DNA from: an uncultured Eubacterium sp.
Lineage (GTDB): Bacteria > Bacillota > Clostridia > Lachnospirales > Lachnospiraceae
Direction: 5' to 3'
NCBI GenBank assembly: GCA_948579355.1
Contig: CAPAOV010000001.1
Coordinates: forward strand, 1-64,000
DNA: 64,000 nt
Shown: positions 55,690 through 64,000 of the stretch, one piece after another
Layout of the letters: every line of letters begins with the position of its first letter
Position numbering within the stretch: the first letter of the stretch is position 1
The notes under the pieces: model-generated
Databases searched by the model: none
What the model saw: the letters and a program-made list of their open reading frames with translations, nothing else
Told to the model about the DNA's origin: nothing
Program-made: the position numbers and the translations under genes

Positions 55690-58017
55690 GTGAGAGAAGA
55701 GCGAAAAATAGTATGGTGTAATGGACGGATGATATTACTTTGGATAATTGGTTTTTTTATGGGGCGTGCCTGGCTGATGAGCATAAATCCTTTCGGGCTC
55801 TCTTTAGTTGCGGCTACCGCAGATGTAAAAAAGGGTTATCAGGGAGTGGCGGTTTGTGTAATGCTCGGTATGTTTACGAGCATGGATGGACTTTCACTTG
55901 TGAAGTATCTTCTTTTATTCAGTGTTGTGCTGGTAACAAAAAATTTGCAAAAACGGTGGACAGGCCGTCATTTTATGGCCGCCTATATGGCAGTTTTGGT
56001 GGCGCTTGTCAACATCGCAACAGGTGTTGTGCTAAGTATTGTGTCGGTAAACAGATGGGAAGTTTTCTGGCTTAGCGTGTTGGAAAGTATCGTTGTATTT
56101 GCATTTGCCAATATCAATCAGTGGGGCGTTCATTTTCTATTATATGAGGACTGGAAAAAGGTTCCGGACAACGAGGAGTTAATCAGCCTGTTAGCCATTC
56201 TGATTACGGCACTGTATGGAATACCTCATCAGGCGGATATGATTTTTTCGATTTCCGGGACGTTGGGGTATCTGTTCGTCCTCTTTGCCGGCTATCGTTT
56301 TGGCGCGTCGACAGGCGCCATTGCAGGGGCCGCCGTCGGCATGCTTTTTTCCCTGACAGGAGAAAGTCTCGTATCAATCGGGATTGCCTGTCTGCTCGGG
56401 GTGTCGGTAGGGGCATTCCGCAAGCTGGGGAGAATTTGCAGCAGCGCGGCGTTTCTTCTTCTGGGCGCCATAATGACGATATTTACCTTGCGGGAAATCT
56501 ACGGCATCGTCGAGCTGCGCGCAATTCTGTCGGCTGTCATTATATTTCTGGCCCTGCCTGCTAAAATTGCACATCGGTGGGAGGATGATTTGGAGGGAGA
56601 GCCGGAGGGTGATTTTGCAAAAGAAGATGTGAGGGAATTAGCAAATCACCGGATTGAAGATTTTTCAGAAGCGTTCCGGCGTCTGTCCAAAAGTTTTCAA
56701 GGGGAGACGAGCGAGAGGGAACTGACGGAACAGGAATTAGAAAGTATGTTTGAAGAGTTGTCCCGTGCCGTTTGTCAGGATTGCATAAATTGTAAATACT
56801 GCTGGAACCGCCACTACGAGCAGACAGATAGCAGTCTGCGCAAAATTCTGTGGCAGATTGGACAGGAGGGGGCGGCTTCGCTTGAAATTATTAACGCAGA
56901 CTTTCATCGCCGCTGCATGAAATTGGACGAGTATGTAATGAGGGTGGAGGAGCGGATTGCGCAGGAGAAAGTGCGCCTCGGTTGGTATAACCGCATGAAT
57001 GAAAACCGGCGGGTAATGGCGGAACAAATGCAGGAAATTGCCGCCGCCTTACGTTCTTTTACCGTAGACCTCAATGATGTGGAAGAGCAGTCAAAGGAAT
57101 GTAAGAGACGGATTGCAGACGAATTGAAAAGAGAGGGCGTGAAACTGCAGAAACTGGCGGTGAAAAAAAGACGGGGCCATCTGGAAGTGACGCTGACAGG
57201 CGCCTGCAAGGGAAACCAGTGCCTGACAAAAACCGATATTGCGCGGGCGCTGTACCGCGGTACGGGCGTGATGATGTCGCCGGCAAGGGAGACGAGGAAT
57301 GTACTTTCGCATGAGCAGGATACGATGTTTTTTCGGGAAGATACACGCCTGAAAGCGATTACCGGATTGGCGCGGATTGCCAAGAGCGGCGAGCAGGTTT
57401 CCGGAGATAATTACTCCTTTCTGGAATTGCAGGGGCAGGGGGAGCTTTTGATGGTATTGACAGATGGGATGGGAAGCGGAGAAATCGCCTATCGGGACAG
57501 CGGCAACCTCATTGAATCGCTAGAATACTTAATGGAAGCGGGATTTGAAAAAAAATCAGCGTTTCGCCTCCTGAATACCCTTTTTGTCATCAATTACGAG
57601 GGGGAGTCTTTTGCAACGCTGGATATGACGGCCATCAATCTGCATACCGGACAGTGTGAAATTATGAAAAACGGGGCGGCGACGACATTTGTAAAACATC
57701 GCGACAGAGTGGAGACGATTGTATCAAGTGCGCTTCCTGTCGGCGTGGATATGGAGGCGGAGCCGGATGTGACAACCGTGGACTTGGAAGATGGCGACAT
57801 GGTTATTATGGTATCAGATGGCGTTCTGGACGGTTTTTATGAGAGAAATATGATGGATGGAAGTCAGGATGATATGAGCACATTTATTGAAGAACTGGCG
57901 TGTCAAAACCCGAACGACGTTGCTAACCAGATTTTGATGAATGCACTGGCGCGCAGTACAAGGGAGGCAACGGATGATATGAGCGTACTTGTTGCCGGAA
58001 TTTGGAATAAAAATTGA
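55690..58017 (+). CDS. spoIIE: Stage II sporulation protein E
   Basis: A 775-residue protein: about ten N-terminal membrane segments (residues 10-290), a central regulatory region and a PP2C phosphatase domain (about 555-775). Catalytic marks are SGDNYSF, MVLTDGMGSGEIA, ATLDMTAINLHTG, and MVSDGVLDGF with metal-binding Asp residues. SpoIIE dephosphorylates SpoIIAA, releasing sigma-F in the forespore. GTG 55690 is preceded by a purine-rich site. Unlike Bacillus, no tRNA or yabR lies before it. Confidence 0.95.
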   Translation: MREERKIVWCNGRMILLWIIGFFMGRAWLMSINPFGLSLVAATADVKKGYQGVAVCVMLGMFTSMDGLSLVKYLLLFSVVLVTKNLQKRWTGRHFMAAYMAVLVALVNIATGVVLSIVSVNRWEVFWLSVLESIVVFAFANINQWGVHFLLYEDWKKVPDNEELISLLAILITALYGIPHQADMIFSISGTLGYLFVLFAGYRFGASTGAIAGAAVGMLFSLTGESLVSIGIACLLGVSVGAFRKLGRICSSAAFLLLGAIMTIFTLREIYGIVELRAILSAVIIFLALPAKIAHRWEDDLEGEPEGDFAKEDVRELANHRIEDFSEAFRRLSKSFQGETSERELTEQELESMFEELSRAVCQDCINCKYCWNRHYEQTDSSLRKILWQIGQEGAASLEIINADFHRRCMKLDEYVMRVEERIAQEKVRLGWYNRMNENRRVMAEQMQEIAAALRSFTVDLNDVEEQSKECKRRIADELKREGVKLQKLAVKKRRGHLEVTLTGACKGNQCLTKTDIARALYRGTGVMMSPARETRNVLSHEQDTMFFREDTRLKAITGLARIAKSGEQVSGDNYSFLELQGQGELLMVLTDGMGSGEIAYRDSGNLIESLEYLMEAGFEKKSAFRLLNTLFVINYEGESFATLDMTAINLHTGQCEIMKNGAATTFVKHRDRVETIVSSALPVGVDMEAEPDVTTVDLEDGDMVIMVSDGVLDGFYERNMMDGSQDDMSTFIEELACQNPNDVANQILMNALARSTREATDDMSVLVAGIWNKN

Positions 58018-58072
58018 CGAATGGAGGTAAAATCGTTACAATATAAACAAATAGTACAAAGGGAGAGTGCCA

Positions 58073-59494
58073 GTGAAACAAAAGTTCATCCAATATATAA
58101 CAGAGCACGGTTTGTTTGCCCCGGGGGAACACCTTGTTGTCGGTGTGTCCGGCGGGGCTGATTCCGTTTGTCTCCTAAAGCTTTTGCATGAGCTAAGGAG
58201 AGAGTGGCGACTGACGCTCTCGGTTGTTCATATTAATCACGGGATACGCAGTCAGGAGGCGGAGGCGGACGCCTGCTATGTGAGAGAGCTGGCAGAGCAG
58301 TGGGAACTTCCTTTTTTTCTAATCAAGAGAGATGTTCCCGCGCTGGCGAGAGAGCGCGGACAGACCGAAGAGGAAGCGGGGCGTGAGCTTCGCTATCGCG
58401 AGTTGGAGAATATACGCAGACAGCAGCATGCGGACTGGATTGCGGTTGCCCACCATCAGGAAGACCAAGCGGAAACCGTTCTGTTTCAGGCGCTCCGCGG
58501 GAGCGGCATAAGGGGACTGGCGGGCATGGCGCCGAAAACCGGATATGTGCTGCGCCCGTTACTGGACGTGACAAGGGGGGAAATCGAATCATATTTGCAG
58601 TGTGAGCATATTTTGTACCGCAACGACAGTACGAACGAGGATACGGCGTATACGCGGAACTATATTCGCAAAGAGTTGTTCCCGTTATTAGAGCAGCGCC
58701 TAAACCGTCAGGCGGTGCGTCATCTGGCAGAGATGGCAGGCGACGCCAGACAGTGGCGTGACTATGTGGAAAGGCAGGCGGCGCCGGTTGCCGGAAGAAT
58801 TATTCGGCAGGGGGAAAACGGGCGGCTTGTTTTGGATTTGCATGAACTTTTGCGGCAGGAAGCGGTTATACAGGATGAGATAATCCGCATTTTTCTGCGG
58901 CAGAAAATACGAGGCGCCAAAGATATTACGCGGACGCATTACCGACAGATACGGGAGTTGTTTTCCAAAGATACGGGAAAGCGGTTGCACTTACCGGACA
59001 GAGTCGTAATAGAGCGCCGGTATAACGAGCTTTACCTGTATCGGGACGGCGGCGGGGAACGGACTGATTTCTCTTTGGTATGTGCCGTGCCGTCCGTGAA
59101 TATAGTGGAAATGGATGGCGGCAGCAGTTCTTTTACGCTTACTCTAAAGGAACGGGATGATTTGCCGCAACAAATTCCTCAAAAAGACTATACGAAATGG
59201 TTTGATTATGATAAAATATTGAATGGTCTTGTTTTACGAACCCCGAAAGAGGGGGACTATTTTATTATGGACAAGGCGGGTCATCGAAAGAAACTGAACC
59301 GCTATTATATTGACCGGAAGATTCCACTGCGGGAGCGGGAGCGTCAGTTGGTTCTGGCCGAGGGAAATAAAGTTCTCTGGGCGATACCGGGGCGCATGAG
59401 CGAAGACTGCAAAGTTACAGAAAGTACAAAACATATTTTGGTGGTAACCAGAGAAAGGATACATCATGAAAGAAGAAATCAGGGTATTGATTAA
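58073..59494 (+). CDS. tilS: tRNA(Ile)-lysidine synthase
   Basis: A 473-residue enzyme that attaches lysine to C34 of tRNA(Ile2), changing it to read AUA. The PP-loop VGVSGGADSVCLL is at about residues 22-34, HINHGIRSQEAEAD and AVAHHQEDQAETVLFQALRGSGIRGLAGM follow, and the C-terminal domains contain FIMDKAGHRKKLNRYYIDRKIP. GTG 58073 is favoured over GTG 58067 by spacing from GGGAG. It overlaps hpt by 29 bases. Confidence 0.95.
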   Translation: MKQKFIQYITEHGLFAPGEHLVVGVSGGADSVCLLKLLHELRREWRLTLSVVHINHGIRSQEAEADACYVRELAEQWELPFFLIKRDVPALARERGQTEEEAGRELRYRELENIRRQQHADWIAVAHHQEDQAETVLFQALRGSGIRGLAGMAPKTGYVLRPLLDVTRGEIESYLQCEHILYRNDSTNEDTAYTRNYIRKELFPLLEQRLNRQAVRHLAEMAGDARQWRDYVERQAAPVAGRIIRQGENGRLVLDLHELLRQEAVIQDEIIRIFLRQKIRGAKDITRTHYRQIRELFSKDTGKRLHLPDRVVIERRYNELYLYRDGGGERTDFSLVCAVPSVNIVEMDGGSSSFTLTLKERDDLPQQIPQKDYTKWFDYDKILNGLVLRTPKEGDYFIMDKAGHRKKLNRYYIDRKIPLRERERQLVLAEGNKVLWAIPGRMSEDCKVTESTKHILVVTRERIHHERRNQGID

Positions 59495-59996
59495 AGAAGA
59501 AGATTTAATAGCCAGAATAAAGGATTTGGCAGTGCGGATTAATCAGGACTATGAGGGGAAACAGCTTCATTTGGTTTGTGTTTTGAAAGGAAGCGTATTT
59601 TTTGCCTGCGAACTGGCAAAATATATTACTGTGCCGGTAACGATGGATTTTATGAGTGTCTCGAGTTATGGCGACGCGATGACGAGCAGTGGAAGTATAA
59701 CCATTAATCAGGATTTGGATATGGGATTACAGGGCAGGGAAGTTTTGATTGTCGAAGATATTGTTGACAGCGGGCGGACGCTGGCTTATCTGGCTCATAT
59801 GTTAGAAAAGAGAGAGCCGGCCAGTCTGCGGATTTGTACGATGCTCGATAAGCCGCAGTGCCGCATATCAAAAATAGATGTCGCATATACCGGTTTCGAG
59901 ATTGAGGATTTGTTCGTCGTAGGATTTGGTCTTGACTATTCACAGAAATATCGAAATTTACCTTATATTGGTGAATTGAAAATAAAGGAGGATTAA
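59466..59996 (+). CDS. hpt: Hypoxanthine phosphoribosyltransferase
   Basis: A 176-residue purine salvage enzyme. The PRPP loop is VLIVEDIVDSGRTL (about residues 93-106). VCVLKGSVFFACEL and VGFGLDYSQKYRNLPYIGEL are typical. ATG 59466 lies within the end of tilS with AGAAAGGA upstream, so the two are coupled. tilS-hpt-ftsH is conserved in Firmicutes. Confidence 0.95.
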   Translation: MKEEIRVLIKEEDLIARIKDLAVRINQDYEGKQLHLVCVLKGSVFFACELAKYITVPVTMDFMSVSSYGDAMTSSGSITINQDLDMGLQGREVLIVEDIVDSGRTLAYLAHMLEKREPASLRICTMLDKPQCRISKIDVAYTGFEIEDLFVVGFGLDYSQKYRNLPYIGELKIKED

Positions 59997-60000
59997 TCCG

Positions 60001-61845
60001 ATGAAAGGATTAAAAGGTTATGGTTTTTTTGTTGTAATGGCAGTAATTATATTGATGGCTGCCTTGTCCGGTGATTTCTTTTCGGGAATGAACCGCAACA
60101 ACTATTCCTATACACAATTTAAAAGGGAGATTGAAGACCATCAGGTAGCGGCGGTAATCGTGGAGCAAAATCAGGAAGTGCCAACCGGAGAAGTAACGGT
60201 TAAGACGAAAGACGATATCCAGAAATCATTTTTTACACCGGATGTCAATACGGTTATTAATTATTTGGATTCTGTCAACTTTACGGATGTAAAAGTAGGC
60301 GATGTGGCGACAACGCCGTGGTTTTTGACAATCCTGCCATATATCATTGGTTTTGTGCTTATTTTCCTTTTATTTAGCATGATGACCGGTCATACGCAGG
60401 GCGGAGGCGGAGCCAATGCCAAAATGATGAATTTTGGTAAGAGCCGCGCCAAAGTAACGGCTCCCGATGAGAAAGTGAAGACGTTTGAAGATGTGGCGGG
60501 ACTCGTGGAAGAGAAAGAGCAGTTAGGGGAGATTGTAGATTTCTTGGCGGAACCGCAAAAATATACAAACTTAGGAGCACGCATTCCCAAAGGTGTTATT
60601 ATGGTAGGCCCTCCCGGTACCGGTAAGACGCTGCTGGCCAAAGCGGTAGCCGGTGAAGCAGGTGTGCCGTTCTTTAGTATTTCCGGTTCGGATTTTGTGG
60701 AGATGTTCGTCGGTGTGGGAGCTTCCCGTGTGCGCGACCTCTTCGAAGAGGCCAAGAAAAATGCGCCTTGTATTGTGTTTATTGATGAAATTGACGCAGT
60801 AGCCAGACGGCGTGGCAGCGGTCTGGGCGGTGGACATGACGAGCGTGAACAGACATTGAATCAAATGCTTGTCGAGATGGATGGCTTTGGGGTCAACGAG
60901 GGGATTATTGTCATGGCGGCAACGAACCGCGTAGATATACTTGACCCTGCAATATTGCGTCCGGGCCGTTTTGACCGGAGAATCCATGTGGGATTGCCGG
61001 ATGTGCGCGGCCGCGAAGATATTTTAAAGGTACACGCCAAAAATAAACCGATGGCGGAAGATGTGAATCTGGAAGATGTGGCGCGAACGACTGCCGGATT
61101 TGCGGGCGCTGATTTAGAAAATCTGCTGAACGAAGCGGCGATTTCAGCGGCGCGCGATAACCGGGCGTTTGTCGTGGACGAGGACATCCGGAAATCGTTT
61201 ATCAAAGTGGGCATCGGCTCGGAGAAGAAGAGCAGGATTATTTCCGAAAAAGATAAAAAAATCACCGCTTATCACGAAGCGGGGCATGCAATTTTATTTC
61301 ATTTACTTCCGGATGTGGGGCCGGTGTATACCGTTTCCGTTATTCCGACCGGACAGGGTGCCGGTGGTTATACCATGCCGCTGCCGGAGAAAGACGAGAT
61401 GTACCTGACAAAGGGAAAGATGCTGCAGGATATTATCGTATGTCTCGGTGGGCGCATCGCTGAAAGCCTTGTCTTTGAAGATGTAACAACAGGAGCGAGT
61501 CAGGATATACGTCAGGCAACGGAGCGGGCAAGGGATATGGTGATGAAATACGGTTTTTCTGATGAACTGGGAATGATTAACTATAGCACTTCGGGCGATG
61601 AGGTATTTATCGGCAGGGATATTGGGCATTCCAAGAACTTTAGCGAGGGAACGGCTGAGTTAATCGACCAAGAGGTTAAGAAAATAATTGATAACTGCCA
61701 TAAAAAAGCAATGCAGCTTTTGAAAGAAAATATGGATATTCTGCATCGTCTGGCTGAGCTTCTCATTGAGAAAGAGCGGATTGGTCAGAATGAATTTCTA
61801 ACGTTGTTTGAGCAAAATGACGATACATTAAATGAAAATGAATAA
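60001..61845 (+). CDS. ftsH: ATP-dependent zinc metalloprotease FtsH
   Basis: A 614-residue membrane protease: two N-terminal membrane segments (about 8-24 and 105-125), an AAA+ domain with GPPGTGKT (about residue 203), IDEIDAVARRRG and RPGRFDRRI (arginine fingers), and a zinc protease domain with HEAGH at about 425. It degrades membrane and regulatory proteins and is linked with sporulation. ATG 60001 lies four bases after the hpt stop, with AAGGAGG upstream. No truncation. Confidence 0.97.
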   Translation: MKGLKGYGFFVVMAVIILMAALSGDFFSGMNRNNYSYTQFKREIEDHQVAAVIVEQNQEVPTGEVTVKTKDDIQKSFFTPDVNTVINYLDSVNFTDVKVGDVATTPWFLTILPYIIGFVLIFLLFSMMTGHTQGGGGANAKMMNFGKSRAKVTAPDEKVKTFEDVAGLVEEKEQLGEIVDFLAEPQKYTNLGARIPKGVIMVGPPGTGKTLLAKAVAGEAGVPFFSISGSDFVEMFVGVGASRVRDLFEEAKKNAPCIVFIDEIDAVARRRGSGLGGGHDEREQTLNQMLVEMDGFGVNEGIIVMAATNRVDILDPAILRPGRFDRRIHVGLPDVRGREDILKVHAKNKPMAEDVNLEDVARTTAGFAGADLENLLNEAAISAARDNRAFVVDEDIRKSFIKVGIGSEKKSRIISEKDKKITAYHEAGHAILFHLLPDVGPVYTVSVIPTGQGAGGYTMPLPEKDEMYLTKGKMLQDIIVCLGGRIAESLVFEDVTTGASQDIRQATERARDMVMKYGFSDELGMINYSTSGDEVFIGRDIGHSKNFSEGTAELIDQEVKKIIDNCHKKAMQLLKENMDILHRLAELLIEKERIGQNEFLTLFEQNDDTLNENE

Positions 61846-62025
61846 TCCTTTGTGCAAAAGATAAAACGGGAGAAAAACATTGGGCAAAACTAACAAAAGA
61901 AAGAATAAAAAAAATAGAACTTTGTGCACACTGTTTTGCCTTATGGTGGTATAGTAATAATTGTAAACCCCAATACATTATATAGTTTTTGCTACACCCC
62001 ATAAGTAACAAAAATACCTTCTCCC

Positions 62026-62065
62026 AAAAGGGCAGCATCGTAAGCTGTCCTTTTGACTGTTTTTA
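62026..62065 (+). terminator. Terminator or attenuator before the GH13 gene
   Basis: AAAAGGGCAGC pairs with GCTGTCCTTTT (one G-U pair, seven-base loop); a few bases then TTTTT follow. It ends about 20 bases before the start codon at 62084, leaving no room for a downstream promoter. A candidate extended -10 (TGgTATAGT, 61947-61955) lies upstream, so the hairpin would be in the GH13 leader. Confidence 0.6.
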
Positions 62066-62083
62066 GAGATAAAGGAGATCGAT

Positions 62084-64000
62084 ATGACTGAAAGTGTAAT
62101 GAATAGAAAAGCTATTTTTAGTGACGGAACAGCCAATTTTGTATTTCCACCCGAGCCAAAGGCTTATGAAAGGGTTACCATACGTTGTCGTGTTGGGAAA
62201 GATGATGTCGATTCTGTCACAGCGATTGTAGAAGAGAAACCATTTCCAATGACGAAGTGTGCTTCGACAGAGCATTTCGATATATATGAGGTTTCTCTTT
62301 CGCTGCAGGAAAAGCAGATTGGATATCATTTCAAAATTACGAAAGGGCAGGAGAGCGTAATCTGTAACCGTCAGGGCGTTGTTGAACAGGTAAATCCTTA
62401 TTTTAATTTTTGTATTATTCCAGGTTTTTCAACACCGTCATGGGCCAAAGGAGCAGTGATGTATCAGATTTTTGTCGACCGTTTTTGCAATGGCGACAGG
62501 AGTAATGATGTAGTAGATAATGAATATACTTATATCGGGGAGCATGTCACAAGGGTGCGGGATTGGAACAAATTGCCCTCTTCGATGGATATTCGCAATT
62601 TTTATGGTGGGGATTTAAAGGGGATTTGGCAGAAACTGGATTACTTGCAGGATTTAGGCGTAGAGGTATTGTATTTGAATCCTATTTTTGTGTCGCCTTC
62701 CAATCATAAATACGATACGCAGGATTACGATTATATCGACCCGCATTATGGCGTTATTGTAGAAGATGGCGGCGAGCCGCTGGCGGAGAGCGATATGGAA
62801 AATGCACATGCCAGTAAATATATTAAACGTGTGGTGAATATGAAAAATCTCGAGGCAAGCAACGAATTTTTTGCGGAGTTTGTCAAAGAAGTACACCGCA
62901 GGGGAATGAAGATTATCCTTGACGGCGTATTCAATCACTGCGGTTCTTTTAACAAGTGGATGGACAGGGAAAAAATATATGATAAAGACGAATCCTACAA
63001 TAAAGGTGCATTTTTGCAGAAAGATAGCTTGTACCATGATTTTTTCCATTTTTATCCAGATGGCAGTTGGCCGGATAACACACATTATGACGCTTGGTGG
63101 GGGAATGATACGCTGCCAAAGCTCAACTATGAGGATTCGGAACATCTGGCAGATTATATACGCAAGATTGCCAAAAAATGGCTGTCGGAGCCATATAATA
63201 TAGACGGGTGGCGTCTGGACGTAGCTGCCGACTTAGGTAAGACAGAGGAGTATAATCACAAGTTTTGGAAAGAATTTCGCAAGGCTGTAAAGTCTGTCAA
63301 TCCGGATGCAATTATTCTGGCGGAACATTATGGGAACCCGTCGCCGTGGCTGGATGGCAGCCAGTGGGATACGGTCATGAACTATGATGCCTTTATGGAG
63401 CCGGTTGGCTGGTTTCTTACTGGAATGGAAAAGCACAGCGACGTGTATCGGGGAGATTTGGTTGGAAATGCGGACGCCTTTTTTACCGCAATGACGGATT
63501 TTAGCGCCCGGTTTACGGCGCCGACGGCACAGGCAGCGATGAATGAGTTATCCAATCATGACCATTCCCGTTTTCTTACACGTACGAATCGTGTGGTTGG
63601 CCGAATCGCTTTTTCCGGACCAATGGCGGCACAGGTTGGAATAAATCCGGCGGTTATGCGTCAGGCCGTTGTGATGCAGATGACATGGGTTGGCGCGCCG
63701 ACCGTTTATTATGGAGACGAGGCGGGCGTATGCGGATGGACGGACCCGGACAGCCGCAGAACATATCCGTGGGAAAATCAAGATAGGGAAATGCTTCTTT
63801 TTCACAAAGAGATGATACGAATACACAAAGATTATGAAGTGTTTAAAACAGGAAGCCTCATTTATCTTCATAGTGAGAAATCTTTGATTGTGTATGGCCG
63901 CTTTGATGGAAAAGATAAAGTTATCGTTGCCGTACAGGTTGGCGGTGAATCCCGTAATATAGAAGTCGATGCGTGGCGTCTGGGAATGCAGGACGGCGAG
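62084..64000 (+). CDS. GH13 alpha-glycosidase (neopullulanase/cyclomaltodextrinase-like), 3' end outside window
   Basis: The frame is open to the window end; 639 residues are visible. An N-terminal beta-sandwich domain (about 1-115) precedes the GH13 barrel starting at AVMYQIFVDRFCNGD. Catalytic residues are Asp in DGWRLDVAADLG, Glu in IILAEHYGNP and Asp in MNELSNHDHSRF; DGVFNHCG is region I. The N-terminal domain and order of motifs suggest neopullulanase, maltogenic amylase or cyclomaltodextrinase activity. No signal peptide is seen, so it is probably cytoplasmic and acts on imported maltodextrins. ATG 62084 follows AAAGGAG. Confidence 0.9.
   Translation, partial: MTESVMNRKAIFSDGTANFVFPPEPKAYERVTIRCRVGKDDVDSVTAIVEEKPFPMTKCASTEHFDIYEVSLSLQEKQIGYHFKITKGQESVICNRQGVVEQVNPYFNFCIIPGFSTPSWAKGAVMYQIFVDRFCNGDRSNDVVDNEYTYIGEHVTRVRDWNKLPSSMDIRNFYGGDLKGIWQKLDYLQDLGVEVLYLNPIFVSPSNHKYDTQDYDYIDPHYGVIVEDGGEPLAESDMENAHASKYIKRVVNMKNLEASNEFFAEFVKEVHRRGMKIILDGVFNHCGSFNKWMDREKIYDKDESYNKGAFLQKDSLYHDFFHFYPDGSWPDNTHYDAWWGNDTLPKLNYEDSEHLADYIRKIAKKWLSEPYNIDGWRLDVAADLGKTEEYNHKFWKEFRKAVKSVNPDAIILAEHYGNPSPWLDGSQWDTVMNYDAFMEPVGWFLTGMEKHSDVYRGDLVGNADAFFTAMTDFSARFTAPTAQAAMNELSNHDHSRFLTRTNRVVGRIAFSGPMAAQVGINPAVMRQAVVMQMTWVGAPTVYYGDEAGVCGWTDPDSRRTYPWENQDREMLLFHKEMIRIHKDYEVFKTGSLIYLHSEKSLIVYGRFDGKDKVIVAVQVGGESRNIEVDAWRLGMQDGE

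Noticed and set aside
55500..55690. tRNA genes before spoIIE, as in Bacillus
   Set aside because: No cloverleaf or TTCGA-type arm was found in the interval.

Overview
The window looks like chromosome from a spore-forming Clostridia species, most likely Lachnospiraceae. The evidence is the sporulation genes (spmA, spmB, spoVT, yabP, yabQ, spoIIE), DUF6128- and DUF4860-type proteins, a long Bacillus-type SRP RNA, Firmicutes synteny blocks, strong AGGAGG ribosome sites and frequent GTG/TTG starts. Most genes are housekeeping and moderate in GC. The stretch from about 3.2 to 7.7 kb is clearly AT-rich and looks acquired.

Layout. 0-8 kb: the 3' part of an RHS/YD-repeat polymorphic toxin with an AT-rich tip, gene debris, and two paralogous lipoproteins. 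7.7-10.4 kb: small DUF4190 membrane proteins, an Lgt-like enzyme and a YhfC-type membrane protein. 10.5-16.6 kb: a block matching Bacillus yaaO-tmk-yaaR-holB-yaaT-yabB-rsmI, with a guanylate-kinase-like gene in the tmk position. 16.7-21.5 kb: a secreted transglutaminase-like protein, then a reduced type IV pilus/type II secretion cluster (GspF/PilC, four small membrane-anchored proteins, PilT). 21.5-23.8 kb (minus strand): NfnAB/GltA-type flavoprotein pair. 24-30.5 kb: acyl-CoA synthetase with an overlapping KAS II, SpmAB, BioY, a serine hydrolase. 30.5-35.3 kb: an HTH-methyltransferase fusion and two ABC exporter half-transporters. 35.4-36 kb: a candidate type I toxin-antitoxin locus and a 166-bp palindromic MITE-like element reaching the trpS stop codon. 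36-40.3 kb: trpS, a GH10 xylanase lipoprotein, a DUF6128 protein with 36-nt tandem repeats, tadA and the SRP RNA. 40.4-51.4 kb: a large cyclic-nucleotide-binding-domain protein, a TPR protein with a degenerate AAA+ domain, flavin reductase, murA, a MoxR-DUF58-transglutaminase operon and a small alarmone synthetase. 51.4-52.7 kb (minus strand): an OFA-family MFS transporter. 53-61.8 kb: spoVT, hup, rqcP, yabP, yabQ, divIC, spoIIE, tilS, hpt, ftsH in Bacillus order. 62-64 kb: a GH13 enzyme cut by the window end.

The strongest non-routine signals are: (1) a 38-aa holin-like toxin whose Shine-Dalgarno has a perfect upstream complement, with a convergent antisense promoter and terminator; (2) the RHS tip with zinc-phospholipase-C/HET-C-like histidine motifs; (3) the reduced pilus-like cluster; (4) an EccA-like TPR plus dead-AAA protein next to an unrecognised cyclic-nucleotide-domain protein, where dnaX would be expected after the SRP RNA; (5) the palindromic element at trpS; (6) a spoIIE promoter with 21-bp spacing. 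All calls come from reading the sequence; no database search was run.
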